A DNA stretch of 64,000 nt, taken from positions 186,001 to 250,000 of the forward strand of contig NZ_VLLB01000006.1 in the NCBI RefSeq assembly GCF_007830455.1. Reading direction: 5' to 3'. This document shows, piece after piece, positions 35,431-44,209 of this stretch (positions are counted from its first letter, which is position 1; each line of letters opens with the position of its first letter). Source of the DNA: Pseudoduganella lurida. GTDB taxonomy: Bacteria > Pseudomonadota > Gammaproteobacteria > Burkholderiales > Burkholderiaceae_D. The translations under genes and the position numbers were made by a program. Under the pieces are notes generated by a model. That model ran no database searches. It was not told the DNA's origin and saw only the letters and a program-made list of their open reading frames with translations.

Positions 35431-36282
35431 ATGTTCAATACCTTGATTGATGCCGGCACGCTGGCGCAGCACATCGATGATCCGCAGTGGGTGGTGATCG
35501 ACTGCCGCCATGACCTGATGAATCCCGCGTATGGTCGCGAGGCTTATGCGGCGGGCCACCTGCCGAACGCGCGGTTCGCCAGCATCGACGACGACCTGTC
35601 GGGCCCCAAGAGCGGTGCGGGCAGCACCTTCCGCGGCCGCCATCCGCTGCCGGAACGGGCCGCGCTGCTGGCCACGCTGCGCCGCTTCGGCATCGATGAC
35701 GGCACGCAGGTCGTCGCGTACGACGCGCATGGCGGCATGTACGCCGCGCGTTTGTGGTGGTTGCTGCGCTCCATCGGCCACGGCGCCGTGGCGGTACTCG
35801 ATGGCGGAATGGCGGCGTGGCAGGCAGCCGGGCAGGCGTTGTCCGTGGACGTGCCCTCCCCCGCTGCCGGCTCGTTGACCGAACGCGCATCGCTAACCCG
35901 CAGCGTGTCGGTGGATGACGTGGTCGCGAACCTGTCGACCGGCGGCGCGACCGTGGTCGATGCCCGCGCCAACGACCGCTTCCGAGGCGAGAACGAAACC
36001 ATCGACCCGGTGGGCGGCCACATCCCCGGCGCGAAGAACCGCTTCTTCAAGGACAACCTGCAAGCCGACGGCACGTTCAAGCCGGCCGCGCAGCTGAAGG
36101 CGGAATTCGCGCCGCTGTTTGCCGCGCCGTCGCAGGCGATCATGCAGTGCGGCTCCGGCGTGACGGCCTGCCACAACCTGCTGGCACTCGAAGTGGCCGG
36201 CCTGTCCGGTGCGGCGCTGTATCCGGGATCGTGGTCCGAGTGGTGCGCGGCGCCGGAGCGGCCGGTCGCTACGGGCGAATAA
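35431..36282 (+). CDS. Two-domain rhodanese sulfurtransferase (3-mercaptopyruvate type)
   Basis: 283-residue protein with tandem rhodanese domains. The N-terminal domain is inactive-looking (DARHxx pattern replaced; VIDCRHDLMNPAYGREAY), and the C-terminal domain has the active loop QCGSGVTACHN, whose CGSGVTA sequence matches 3-mercaptopyruvate sulfurtransferase (SseA) rather than thiosulfate sulfurtransferase. VVDARANDRFRGENETIDPV and GGHIPGAKN are conserved. It lies between the EamA transporter and a nucleotidyltransferase gene on the same strand. Confidence 0.9.
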   Translation: MFNTLIDAGTLAQHIDDPQWVVIDCRHDLMNPAYGREAYAAGHLPNARFASIDDDLSGPKSGAGSTFRGRHPLPERAALLATLRRFGIDDGTQVVAYDAHGGMYAARLWWLLRSIGHGAVAVLDGGMAAWQAAGQALSVDVPSPAAGSLTERASLTRSVSVDDVVANLSTGGATVVDARANDRFRGENETIDPVGGHIPGAKNRFFKDNLQADGTFKPAAQLKAEFAPLFAAPSQAIMQCGSGVTACHNLLALEVAGLSGAALYPGSWSEWCAAPERPVATGE

Positions 36283-36287
36283 CGAGC

Positions 36288-36866
36288 ATGGCGACGTCCG
36301 GCGCGCTGGCGACGCGCGTAGCCCATCTCGCCCGCGCTTCCGGATGGCTCATGCCGGCCTTGCAGGCGGTCCGCGAACTGGGGTTGCCGTCATGGTGCAT
36401 CGGCGCGGGCGCCGTCCGCAACCTGGTGTGGGATGCCCTGCACGGCCATGCGGCACCCTCGCACCTGCCCGACATCGACGTGGCCCATTTCGACGCGGCC
36501 GACCTGTCGCCGGCGCGGGATCGGACACTGCAGCGGCGGCTGCAGGAAGCGCTGCCACACATCCCCTGGGAAGTAGCGAACCAGGCCGCCGTCCACCTGT
36601 GGTTCGAAGCGCAGTTCGGGCACGCGGTCGAGCCGCTGCAGTCGCTCGAACAGGCTGTCGCCTCGTGGCCGGAATATGCGACCTCGGTGGGGCTGCGGCT
36701 GCGCGATGACGATGCCATCGAAGTGATCGCACCGCACGGCCTGGACGATCTGTTCAATTGCATCGTGCGGCGCAACCCTGCGCGAGTCAGCCTGGCCACC
36801 TACCGCATGCGCATCGCGCAGAAGAACTACCCGGCGCGCTGGCCGCGCGTCACGATTGTTGCCTGA
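36288..36866 (+). CDS. DUF925-type nucleotidyltransferase family protein
   Basis: 192-residue protein of the nucleotidyltransferase-like family DUF925. WCIGAGAVRNLVWDALHG followed by LPDIDVAHFD supplies the Gly-rich and Asp-x-Asp pair expected of the fold; WEVANQAAVHLWF and PHGLDDLFNCIVRRNP are family segments. Substrate unknown. The ATG at 36288 is five bases after the sulfurtransferase stop. Its last codons and stop lie inside a 41-bp perfect palindrome. Confidence 0.85.
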   Translation: MATSGALATRVAHLARASGWLMPALQAVRELGLPSWCIGAGAVRNLVWDALHGHAAPSHLPDIDVAHFDAADLSPARDRTLQRRLQEALPHIPWEVANQAAVHLWFEAQFGHAVEPLQSLEQAVASWPEYATSVGLRLRDDDAIEVIAPHGLDDLFNCIVRRNPARVSLATYRMRIAQKNYPARWPRVTIVA

Positions 36867-36898
36867 AAAATGGGGTCTGTCCCCATTTTTCAGGCAAC
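36858..36898. repeat. 41-bp perfect palindrome, copy 1
   Basis: Arms GTTGCCTGAAAAATGGGG and CCCCATTTTTCAGGCAAC with loop TCTGT. It overlaps the nucleotidyltransferase stop codon and lies between convergent genes; the A5/T5 tracts inside the arms could help termination in both directions. An identical element in opposite orientation is at 46519-46559. Confidence 0.9.
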
Positions 36899-36905
36899 AC
36901 GGTAT

Positions 36906-37697
36906 TCAATGCCCGTGCTCGGCGTGGCCGCCGGCGGTCAGGAACAGCACGATGCAAACGCCCAGTCCGATCAGCAGCACCTGCGGCACCGTCTCGCGCA
37001 GCGTGGCGCGGCGCTGCATCTGCGGCATCAGGTCGCTCACGGCGATGTAGATGAAGCCCGATGACGCGAACACCAGCACGTAGGGAATCAGGTTGCTGGC
37101 GCGGTCCAGCGTGAAGTAGCCGAGCAAGCCGCCGGCCACGGCCAGCAAACTGCACAGGAGGTTGTAGACATATGCGCGGGTGCGCGAGAAGCCGGCGTTG
37201 AGCAGCACGATGAAGTCGCCGATCTCCTGCGGGATCTCGTGGGCGATGATGGCGACACCCGTGACGATGCCCAGGTGCGGGTCGGCCAGGAACGCGGCGG
37301 CGATCAAAATGCCGTCCGTGAAGTTGTGCATGCCGTCGCCGACGAGGATCATCCAGCCGGCCTTGCCCGCCTCGCGCTTGTCATGACCGTGCGCATGGTG
37401 GTGACCATCGCCTTCGTGATGGTGCGAGTGGCGCATGATCGCCAGCTTTTCCAGCATGAAGAACGCCAGCAGGCCCGCCAGCAGCGTGGCGAACAGCGTG
37501 CGCGGATCGGCGTGCGATTCGAATGCTTCCGGCAGCGCGTGCAGCAGGGAGGTCGACAGCATGATGCCGACCGACAGGCTGACCAGCGGCTCGACGATGC
37601 GTGCCAGCAGCGTGAACGAGAACACGGCTGCCGCGGAAATGCTGACGACGCCGGCGAGCGTGGTCGCCAGCAGAATGGAGATAAGTACCGGATCGAT
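36906..37697 (-). CDS. ZIP family metal transporter
   Basis: ZIP transporter for divalent metals such as zinc, in the inner membrane. Signature helices are ILVGDGMHNFTDGILIAAAF and IIAHEIPQEIGDFIVLLNAG, with the metal-binding His/Glu set; a cytoplasmic loop RHSHHHEGDGHHHAHGH is His-rich. The first canonical in-frame start is GTG at 37625 (239 residues), but it removes the first helix. In-frame sequence upstream (IDPVLISILLATTLAG) supplies that helix, and an ATC at 37697 sits seven bases after AGAGG, so initiation there is likely. It is convergent with the nucleotidyltransferase gene. Confidence 0.85.
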   Translation of the reverse strand: MDPVLISILLATTLAGVVSISAAAVFSFTLLARIVEPLVSLSVGIMLSTSLLHALPEAFESHADPRTLFATLLAGLLAFFMLEKLAIMRHSHHHEGDGHHHAHGHDKREAGKAGWMILVGDGMHNFTDGILIAAAFLADPHLGIVTGVAIIAHEIPQEIGDFIVLLNAGFSRTRAYVYNLLCSLLAVAGGLLGYFTLDRASNLIPYVLVFASSGFIYIAVSDLMPQMQRRATLRETVPQVLLIGLGVCIVLFLTAGGHAEHGH

Positions 37698-37818
37698 TTT
37701 AGGACCTCTTGTGCGCGTGCCAGCGCGCGCAACGCCGGACCCGGGAAGCGCGCAAACCGGGCATTCTACCGCCCGGCCCGCTCTTCTGCTCGTTTTACTA
37801 GGATGGCGACGCCCGAGG

Positions 37819-38694
37819 TCAGGCTACGCCATGCTCCTTGAACCACTCGGTGGCGCGCTTCCAGCCATCCTTCGCATCCGCTTCCACGTAGCTGGGGCGG
37901 TAATCGGCGTGGAAGGCGTGGCCCGCGTCCGGATACACGACGAACTTCGAACCGGACGAGCCTTTCGCCAGCTCCGCCTTCATCTTCTCGATGCTCTCCT
38001 GCGGGATGCCGGTGTCCTTGCCGCCGTACAGGCCGAGGACGGGCGTCTTCAGGGTGGCGGCAATGTCAACTGGATGCTTCGGAAAGTTGGCGGAGACATC
38101 GCCCACCAGCCTTCCGTACCACGCCACGCCGGCCTTCACCGCAGGATTGTGTGCGGCGTACAGCCACGTGATGCGGCCGCCCCAGCAGAAGCCGGTGATG
38201 CCCAGCTTGTCCGCCGCGCCGCCATTGGCCTTGGCCCAGGCGACGATCGCATCGAGGTCCTTGAGCACCTGGATGTCGGGCGTCTTGCTGATGATATTCT
38301 TCTGCAGGTCGGCGATCGACGCTTCCTTCTGCGGATCGCCCTGGCGCGCGAACAGGTTCGGTGCCAGCGCCAGGTAGCCGAGTTTCGCGAAGCGGCGCGC
38401 CACGTCGGCGATGTGTTCATGCACGCCGAAGATCTCGGAGATCACCAGGATCACGGGCAGGCCCGTCTTGCCGGCCGGCTGGGCGCGGTACACGGGCACC
38501 GGGTAGCCGTCGACGGTGACGTTGACGGTGCCGGCGGTCAGGCCGTCGCTGTCCGTCTTGACCACGGTCTGCGCCTGGACCGGCAGCACCGCCGCGGCGA
38601 AGCCCGTGCCGAGTGCCGCTTTGAGGAGGTCGCGCCGGCTGATGCCTTCCGCGTCGCCGATCAGGGCCGCGCTATCGTTGTGCAGGTCTTTCAT
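37819..38694 (-). CDS. Tat-exported dienelactone hydrolase family protein
   Basis: 291-residue alpha/beta hydrolase. The N-terminus has a twin-arginine signal, ISRRDLLKAALGTGFAAAVL, followed by QAQT, predicting export to the periplasm, unlike the usual cytoplasmic enzyme. The catalytic Cys lies in GITGFCWGGRIT, the Asp in LGLYGGKDTGIP and the His in YPDAGHAFHAD. Substrates could be lactones or esters; no aromatic-degradation genes are nearby. Stands upstream of the ZIP gene with a 120-base gap. Confidence 0.88.
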   Translation of the reverse strand: MKDLHNDSAALIGDAEGISRRDLLKAALGTGFAAAVLPVQAQTVVKTDSDGLTAGTVNVTVDGYPVPVYRAQPAGKTGLPVILVISEIFGVHEHIADVARRFAKLGYLALAPNLFARQGDPQKEASIADLQKNIISKTPDIQVLKDLDAIVAWAKANGGAADKLGITGFCWGGRITWLYAAHNPAVKAGVAWYGRLVGDVSANFPKHPVDIAATLKTPVLGLYGGKDTGIPQESIEKMKAELAKGSSGSKFVVYPDAGHAFHADYRPSYVEADAKDGWKRATEWFKEHGVA

Positions 38695-38801
38695 GCATCC
38701 TCCAGGTTAGTGATGCTCAAATTGAAACATAGGGGGTGGGGAATTGCCAACTAATTAAATTGATTCGAAGGCAGCGGAAGTCGCGGATGGCGGTGGAGTA
38801 C

Positions 38802-38971
38802 CGGGGTCTGACCCACAGCGCCGGCGGCTATGAGCATAGTCGCGGGCTGGATCGCGGGTCTGACCCAGCAGTTTGCCGGCGTTTCGACGGCGCCCCCGAA
38901 AGGCTGGGGTCAGACCCGCGACCATTTCACTGGCAAGCGCAAACGCCAGCGGCGCTGTGGGTCAGACCCCG
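38802..38971. repeat. 170-bp nested palindromic element
   Basis: Outer 21-bp inverted repeats at 38802-38822 and 38951-38971 are exact. Inside are TCGCGGGTCTGACCCAGC (38852-38869) and its near inverse (38903-38921). Four GGGTCTGACCC-type cores occur. The element fills most of the 299-base gap 38695-38993 between polA and the hydrolase gene; no gene is visible in it. Confidence 0.8.
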
Positions 38972-38993
38972 TAGCTCACACACTAGCGGCGAC

Positions 38994-41744
38994 TCAATGC
39001 GCCTCTTCCCAATTCTTGCCAACGCCGACTTCCGCCACCAGCGGCACCTTCAGCTGCGCCACCCCCGCCATCAGCTGCGGCAGCGTGGTGCGCACCAGTT
39101 CCAGTTCCGCGTCCGGCACTTCGAGCACCAGTTCATCGTGCACCTGCATGATCATGCGGGTCTGGAGCTGTTCCTTTTCCAGCCAGTCCTGCACGGCGAT
39201 CATGGCCAGCTTGATCAGGTCCGCCGCCGTGCCCTGCATCGGCGCGTTGATGGCGGCCCGTTCGGCGCCCTGGCGACGGGGACCGTTCGGCGAGTTGATC
39301 TCCGGGAGCCACAGGCGGCGGCCGAACACCGTCTTCACGTAGCCGTTCGATTTCGCTTCCAGGCGCGTCTCGTCCATGTACTGCTTCACGCCGTGGAAGC
39401 GCTGGAAGTAGCGGTCGATGTAGTTCTGCGCGGCGGCGCGGTCGATGCCCAGGTTGGCGGCCAGGCCGAACGCGCTCATGCCGTAGATCAGGCCGAAGTT
39501 GATGACCTTCGCGTAGCGGCGCTGTTCGCTGTTCACTTCATCCGGCGGCACGCCGAAGATCTCGGCGGCGGTGGCGCGGTGGATGTCCACGCCTTCGGCA
39601 AACGCGCGCAGCATCGCCTCGTCGCCGGAGATGTGCGCCATGATGCGCAGCTCGATCTGCGAATAGTCGGCCGAGACGATATGGCTGCCTTCCGGTGCGA
39701 TGAACGCCTCGCGGATGCGGCGCCCTTCTGCCGTGCGGATCGGGATGTTCTGCAGGTTAGGGTCGGACGACGCCAGGCGCCCCGTCACCGCCACGGCCTG
39801 CGCATAGTTGGTGTGCACGCGGCCCGTCTGCGGGTTGATCATCTTCGGCAGCTTGTCCGTGTACGTGGACTTCAGCTTGGCCATGCCGCGGTATTCCAGC
39901 AGCACCTTCGGCAGCGGATAGTCCTCGGCCAGCTTCTGCAGCACCTCCTCGTCCGTCGACGGTGCGCCGCTCGGCGTCTTCTTGACGACGGGGAGCTTCA
40001 GCTTGTTGAAGAAGATCTCGCCGATCTGCTTGGGCGAACCGAGGTTGAACGGTCCTTCGGCCAGCTCGTAGGCCTTCTGTTCCAGTTCGGTGATGCGGGC
40101 ACCCAGCTCGTTCGACTGCGTGGCCAGCAGGCCCGCGTCGATCAGCACGCCATTGCGTTCGATCTTCTGCAGCACCACGGCGGTGGGCAGTTCGATGCTG
40201 CGGTAGATTTTCGTGAGGCCCTCGTCGCCAGCTACGTGGCCGTGCATGGCCAGGTGCAGGCGCAGCGTGATGTCGGCATCTTCCGCCGCATACTCGGTGG
40301 CCCGCTGCAGTTCCACCTGGTCGAAGCAGATCTGGCTGGCGCCCTTGCCGCACACCTCTTCGTACGCCACGGTCTTGTGGTTCAGGTGGCGCATGGCCAG
40401 GCTGTCCATGTCGTGCGTGCGGTGCGATTCGAACACGTACGATTGCAGCAGCGTGTCGTGCTCGACGCCGCGCAGGTTCACGCCGTAGTTGGCGAAGATG
40501 TGCGAATCGTACTTCAGGTTCTGGCCCAGCTTGCGCTTCGCGGCGTCTTCCAGCCAGGGCTTGAGCTGTGCCAGCACGGATTCGCGCGACAGCTGCTCCG
40601 GCACGCCCGCATAGCGGTGCGCCACCGGGATATAGCAGGCCAGGCCCGGCTCCGTCGCGAACGAGATGCCCACCAGTTCCGCGTTCATCGCGTCCAGCGA
40701 CGTGGTTTCGGTATCGACCGCCACCAGTTCGGCCGCGTTGATGCGCGCGATCCATTCGTCCAGCTGTTCCTGCGTCACGACCAGGTCGTAGCGCACGTTG
40801 GCCGGCGGCTGGGCGAACATGTCGTCCGTGGCGCCTTCCGGGGCCGAAGGACCGGTCTGGCCGGGAATCGACGGCGAAGGCGTGACACCCTTCAGCTCGC
40901 GCAGCAGCGTCTTGAAGCCATACTTGGTGAAGAACGCCAGCAGCGATTCGTGGTCCTCTTCCCGCGCGACGAGCGTTTCCGAGATCGACATCATGTGCGC
41001 GGCCAGGTCGCAGTCCGTCTTCACGGTGATCAGTTCGCGGCCCTTCGGCAGCCAGTCCAGCGACGCCTTCAGGTTGGCCCCCACGGCGCCGCCGATCTGG
41101 TCGGCATTGGCGATCACGCCATCCAGGCTGTCGTACTGCGTGAGCCATTTGACGGCCGTCTTCGGACCGCATTTCGGCACGCCGGGCACGTTATCGACGG
41201 TGTCGCCGATCAGGGTCAGGTAGTCGACGATGCGGTTCGGCGGCACGCCGAACTTGGCCAGCACGCCCGCTTCGTCGAGCTTCTCGTTGCTCATCGTGTT
41301 GATCAGCGTGACGTGCGGCGTCACGAGCTGCGCCAGGTCCTTGTCGCCGGTGGAGACGATCACGTCCATGCCGTTCTTCTCGGCCGTGACGGACAGCGTG
41401 CCGATCACGTCATCGGCCTCCACGCCTTCCACCATCAGGATCGGCCAGCCCATCGCCTTGACGGCTTCGTGGATCGGCTCGATCTGCAGCGACAGGTCGG
41501 GCGGCATGCCGGGGCGCGTGGCCTTGTAGTCGGGGTACAGGTCGTCGCGGAAGGTCTTGCCCTTGGCATCGAACACGCAGGCGATGTAGGCGGCCGGGTA
41601 GTCGGCGCGCAGGCGGCGCAGCATGTTGACCATGCCGTGCATCGCACCGGTCGGGTGGCCGTCCGGGCTGCGCAGGTCCGGCAGCGCGTGGAAGGCACGA
41701 TAGAGGTAGCTGGAACCGTCGACCAGCAGCAGAGTTTTTTGCAT
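38994..41744 (-). CDS. polA: DNA polymerase I
   Basis: 916-residue repair and Okazaki-fragment polymerase with all three domains. The 5'-3' exonuclease covers residues 1 to about 300 (LLVDGSSYLYRAFHALPDL, ISTGDKDLAQLV). The 3'-5' exonuclease keeps its carboxylates (VAVDTETTSLDAM), so proofreading is probably active. Polymerase motifs are SADYSQIELRIMAH (A), RRYAKVINFGLIYGMSAFG (B) and MQVHDELVLEVPDAE (C). Monocistronic, divergent from the DUF2782 gene. Confidence 0.98.
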   Translation of the reverse strand: MQKTLLLVDGSSYLYRAFHALPDLRSPDGHPTGAMHGMVNMLRRLRADYPAAYIACVFDAKGKTFRDDLYPDYKATRPGMPPDLSLQIEPIHEAVKAMGWPILMVEGVEADDVIGTLSVTAEKNGMDVIVSTGDKDLAQLVTPHVTLINTMSNEKLDEAGVLAKFGVPPNRIVDYLTLIGDTVDNVPGVPKCGPKTAVKWLTQYDSLDGVIANADQIGGAVGANLKASLDWLPKGRELITVKTDCDLAAHMMSISETLVAREEDHESLLAFFTKYGFKTLLRELKGVTPSPSIPGQTGPSAPEGATDDMFAQPPANVRYDLVVTQEQLDEWIARINAAELVAVDTETTSLDAMNAELVGISFATEPGLACYIPVAHRYAGVPEQLSRESVLAQLKPWLEDAAKRKLGQNLKYDSHIFANYGVNLRGVEHDTLLQSYVFESHRTHDMDSLAMRHLNHKTVAYEEVCGKGASQICFDQVELQRATEYAAEDADITLRLHLAMHGHVAGDEGLTKIYRSIELPTAVVLQKIERNGVLIDAGLLATQSNELGARITELEQKAYELAEGPFNLGSPKQIGEIFFNKLKLPVVKKTPSGAPSTDEEVLQKLAEDYPLPKVLLEYRGMAKLKSTYTDKLPKMINPQTGRVHTNYAQAVAVTGRLASSDPNLQNIPIRTAEGRRIREAFIAPEGSHIVSADYSQIELRIMAHISGDEAMLRAFAEGVDIHRATAAEIFGVPPDEVNSEQRRYAKVINFGLIYGMSAFGLAANLGIDRAAAQNYIDRYFQRFHGVKQYMDETRLEAKSNGYVKTVFGRRLWLPEINSPNGPRRQGAERAAINAPMQGTAADLIKLAMIAVQDWLEKEQLQTRMIMQVHDELVLEVPDAELELVRTTLPQLMAGVAQLKVPLVAEVGVGKNWEEAH

Positions 41745-41872
41745 GAGGGAAACCGGCGTCGGCCGGCCGTGGAAAGCTGAAAGATCCTCCGATTATCGCA
41801 GAGTTGGACGAAGCACGAAGTGCAGCGCCGATGCCGTTTTGCTCACGGCCCAGCGGAAAACCGTGTCGGTTT

Positions 41873-41880
41873 GCTACAAT
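41873..41880 (+). promoter_or_regulatory. Extended -10 element upstream of the DUF2782 gene
   Basis: TG-C-TACAAT at 41872-41880 gives an extended -10, about 40 bases before the ATG at 41920. No good -35 is seen, which extended -10 promoters tolerate. Confidence 0.45.
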
Positions 41881-41919
41881 GAACCATAAATGAAACTCCA
41901 GGTTCCCGAAAGGCTCCTC

Positions 41920-42360
41920 ATGCGCTCCCTGCCCCGTCCTGCAAGTATTTCTTTCGGTATTGCTTCCGCCCTGCTGATGCTGGCGACCGGCGCCGTTTCC
42001 GCCCAGACCGGGGTGCCCGCCAATGCGCAGCCGGTGCAGGATGCCGATACGCCGATCACCGTCACGCCGAAGTCCCAGCGGGAAAATTCCACGACCGTGC
42101 AGCGCGAAGGCGGCCGCATCACGCAGGAAACCGTGCACTCGGGCGGCAGCACCTACACGGTCACGCCGGCCAACCCGAACAGCACCCAGCTGCCGGGCGA
42201 CGCGGGCGGCCCGCAGGTGCGCGGCCCGAAGTGGACCGTGCTGGAGTTCGATACCAACAAGAAACAAAAACAGCGCAGTGCCGATGCGGCCGCCGAAGCG
42301 GCGGCCGAGAACACGGCAGACGTTCCGCCGCCTCCGCCAATGCCACCCGCAGCACGCTGA
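41920..42360 (+). CDS. DUF2782 domain exported protein
   Basis: 146-residue protein of unknown function. Signal peptide at residues 1-30 (ISFGIASALLMLATGAVSA), then ITVTPKSQRENSTTVQREGG and a Pro-rich tail. DUF2782 proteins occur next to polA and thrB in many Burkholderiales, exactly as here. The ATG at 41920 follows AGG by seven bases and yields a proper signal peptide; an ATG at 41890 would be close behind the -10. Confidence 0.8.
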   Translation: MRSLPRPASISFGIASALLMLATGAVSAQTGVPANAQPVQDADTPITVTPKSQRENSTTVQREGGRITQETVHSGGSTYTVTPANPNSTQLPGDAGGPQVRGPKWTVLEFDTNKKQKQRSADAAAEAAAENTADVPPPPPMPPAAR

Positions 42361-42425
42361 TGCCGTGATCGGCCCGGCCAAAGCGGCCGGGTGCATGGAC
42401 CCTCCCCTTACATCCAACGATTCTC

Positions 42426-43385
42426 ATGGCAGTCTTTACCTCGGTCGGCCTGGACGACGTCCAGCCCTGGATCGCGCAATTTCCCCTCGGCCGTGCGCTG
42501 GCCCTCAAGGGCATCGCTTCCGGCATCGAAAACAGCAATTTCTTCCTGACCACCGAGCGCGGCGAATACGTGCTCACCATTTTCGAGAACCTGAGCTTCG
42601 AACAGCTGCCGTTCTACCTGCAGCTGATGCGCCACCTGGCCGAGCGGGACGTGGCCGTGCCCGCGCCCGTGCCGAACGGGGCGGGCGAGCTGTGCGTGCC
42701 GCTGCAGGGCAAGCCGGCCGCCATCGTGTCGAAACTGGTCGGCAGTTCCGAAATGTCGCCGGCGCCCGTGCACTGCGCGGAAGTGGGCGCGATGCTGGCG
42801 AAGATGCACCTGGCCGGCCTGGACTTCCCGCTGCACCAGCCGAACCTGCGCGGCCTGGAGTGGTGGCATGGCGCGGCGCCCGAAGTGCTGCCGCACCTGT
42901 CCGCGCCGGAAGCGGACCTGCTGCGCGCCGAGATGCACTTCCAGGACGCCTTCCACGCCAGCGCCATGTACGGCCGCCTGCAGCAGGGCCCCGTGCATGC
43001 GGACCTGTTCCGCAACAACGTGATGTTCGACGGCGAGCGCCTGACGGGCTTCTTCGATTTCTATTTTGCCGGCTGCGACACCTGGCTGTTCGACGTGGCG
43101 GTGACCGTCAACGACTGGTGCGTGGACCTGGCCACGGGCGTGCTGGACGAGGCCCGCGTGCGCGCCTTCCTGGACGCCTACCATGCCGTGCGCCCGTTCA
43201 CGGCGGACGAGGGGGAAGCATGGCAGCCGATGCTGCGCGCCGGCGCGCTGCGCTTCTGGCTGTCGCGCCTGTACGATCTGCATAAACCCCGCGAGGCGGA
43301 GATGCTGACGCCCCACGATCCGACCCACTTCGAGCGCATCCTGCGCGAACGCATCGCCACCCCCGCACCTGCACTGGACTCATGA
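42426..43385 (+). CDS. thrB: Homoserine kinase (type II, ThrB)
   Basis: 319-residue kinase of the aminoglycoside-phosphotransferase fold that phosphorylates homoserine in threonine synthesis. [20 protein letters not shown] at residues 29-48 is the nucleotide loop, and [20 protein letters not shown] followed by [10 protein letters not shown] holds the catalytic Asp and metal ligand. The gene follows DUF2782 and overlaps the next membrane-protein gene by ATGA. Regulation by threonine attenuation is not visible. Confidence 0.93.
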   Translation: MAVFTSVGLDDVQPWIAQFPLGRALALKGIASGIENSNFFLTTERGEYVLTIFENLSFEQLPFYLQLMRHLAERDVAVPAPVPNGAGELCVPLQGKPAAIVSKLVGSSEMSPAPVHCAEVGAMLAKMHLAGLDFPLHQPNLRGLEWWHGAAPEVLPHLSAPEADLLRAEMHFQDAFHASAMYGRLQQGPVHADLFRNNVMFDGERLTGFFDFYFAGCDTWLFDVAVTVNDWCVDLATGVLDEARVRAFLDAYHAVRPFTADEGEAWQPMLRAGALRFWLSRLYDLHKPREAEMLTPHDPTHFERILRERIATPAPALDS

Positions 43386-44158
43386 ACGCTACCCCGGCAT
43401 CGATGGGCTGGACCTGGCTGAAAGCCGGCTTCAGCATGCTGCGCCGCCAACCCGCCGGGTTGTCGACACTGTTTTTCGGCTACATGCTGCTCACCACCCT
43501 GCTGAGCATCCTGCCGCTGCTGGGCCAGATCGCGCAGATCGTGCTGATGCCCGTGTTTGCCGTGGGCTTCATGAGCGCCGCGCGGCAGATCGAGGCGGGG
43601 CTGCCGGTGGTGCCGGCCATGCTGGGCGCGGGCTTTCGCAAGCCGAAGTTCGGCCGCCTGTGCCGGCTGGGTGCCGTCAACCTGGGCGCGTTCTTCCTGG
43701 TGGTGGCCATCGCGCTGCTGTTTGCCGACTTCGACATGCTGTCGAAGATGACGCCGGCCGACCTGCAGGCCAATCCGCAGCTGATGCAGGATGCCGGCCT
43801 GCTGCCCGGCCTGCTGGTGGGCTGCGCCATCTACATTCCGGTCCTGTTCGTGATCAGCTTTGCCGCACCCATCGTGTTCTGGAACGAGATGGCCACCGGC
43901 AAGGCGCTGTTCTACAGCTTCTTCGCCATCAAGCGGGCGGCCGGCGCGTTCTTCGTGTTTGCCGTGTGCCTGTGCGTGATCGCCTTCGTGACGATGAACC
44001 TGATGCGCATGGTGTTCGGTGGCGGCACGCTGGGCTTCGCGATGCTGCAGGTCGTATCCGTGCTGCTGTATGGCTGCGCACACTGTGCGCTGTACGTGGC
44101 CTACGCCCACATTTTCGGCGCCCCGGCGGCCGAACCGGCGCCGCTCGCCAAGCCCTGA
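43382..44158 (+). CDS. BPSS1780 family membrane protein
   Basis: 258-residue integral membrane protein of unknown role, with six hydrophobic segments: [73 protein letters not shown] and two near the C-terminus. [15 protein letters not shown] at the N-terminus is typical of the family. It overlaps thrB by four bases, so it is cotranslated with it; no threonine link is otherwise evident. Confidence 0.85.
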   Translation: MNATPASMGWTWLKAGFSMLRRQPAGLSTLFFGYMLLTTLLSILPLLGQIAQIVLMPVFAVGFMSAARQIEAGLPVVPAMLGAGFRKPKFGRLCRLGAVNLGAFFLVVAIALLFADFDMLSKMTPADLQANPQLMQDAGLLPGLLVGCAIYIPVLFVISFAAPIVFWNEMATGKALFYSFFAIKRAAGAFFVFAVCLCVIAFVTMNLMRMVFGGGTLGFAMLQVVSVLLYGCAHCALYVAYAHIFGAPAAEPAPLAKP

Positions 44159-44197
44159 CAGCACGCTTCCCGGCGGGCAGTCCAGGGGGCTGCCCGG

Positions 44198-44203
44198 TAT
44201 AAT
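44198..44203 (+). promoter_or_regulatory. -10 element of uvrD, possibly giving a leaderless mRNA
   Basis: Perfect TATAAT ending six bases before the ATG at 44210. Transcription would begin at or next to the start codon. No ribosome-binding site with usable spacing is present. Confidence 0.5.
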
Positions 44204-44209
44204 GGCGGG

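Noticed and set aside
38736-41780. 1014-codon open reading opposite polA
   Set aside because: Antisense shadow of polA with low-complexity composition and no recognisable motif.
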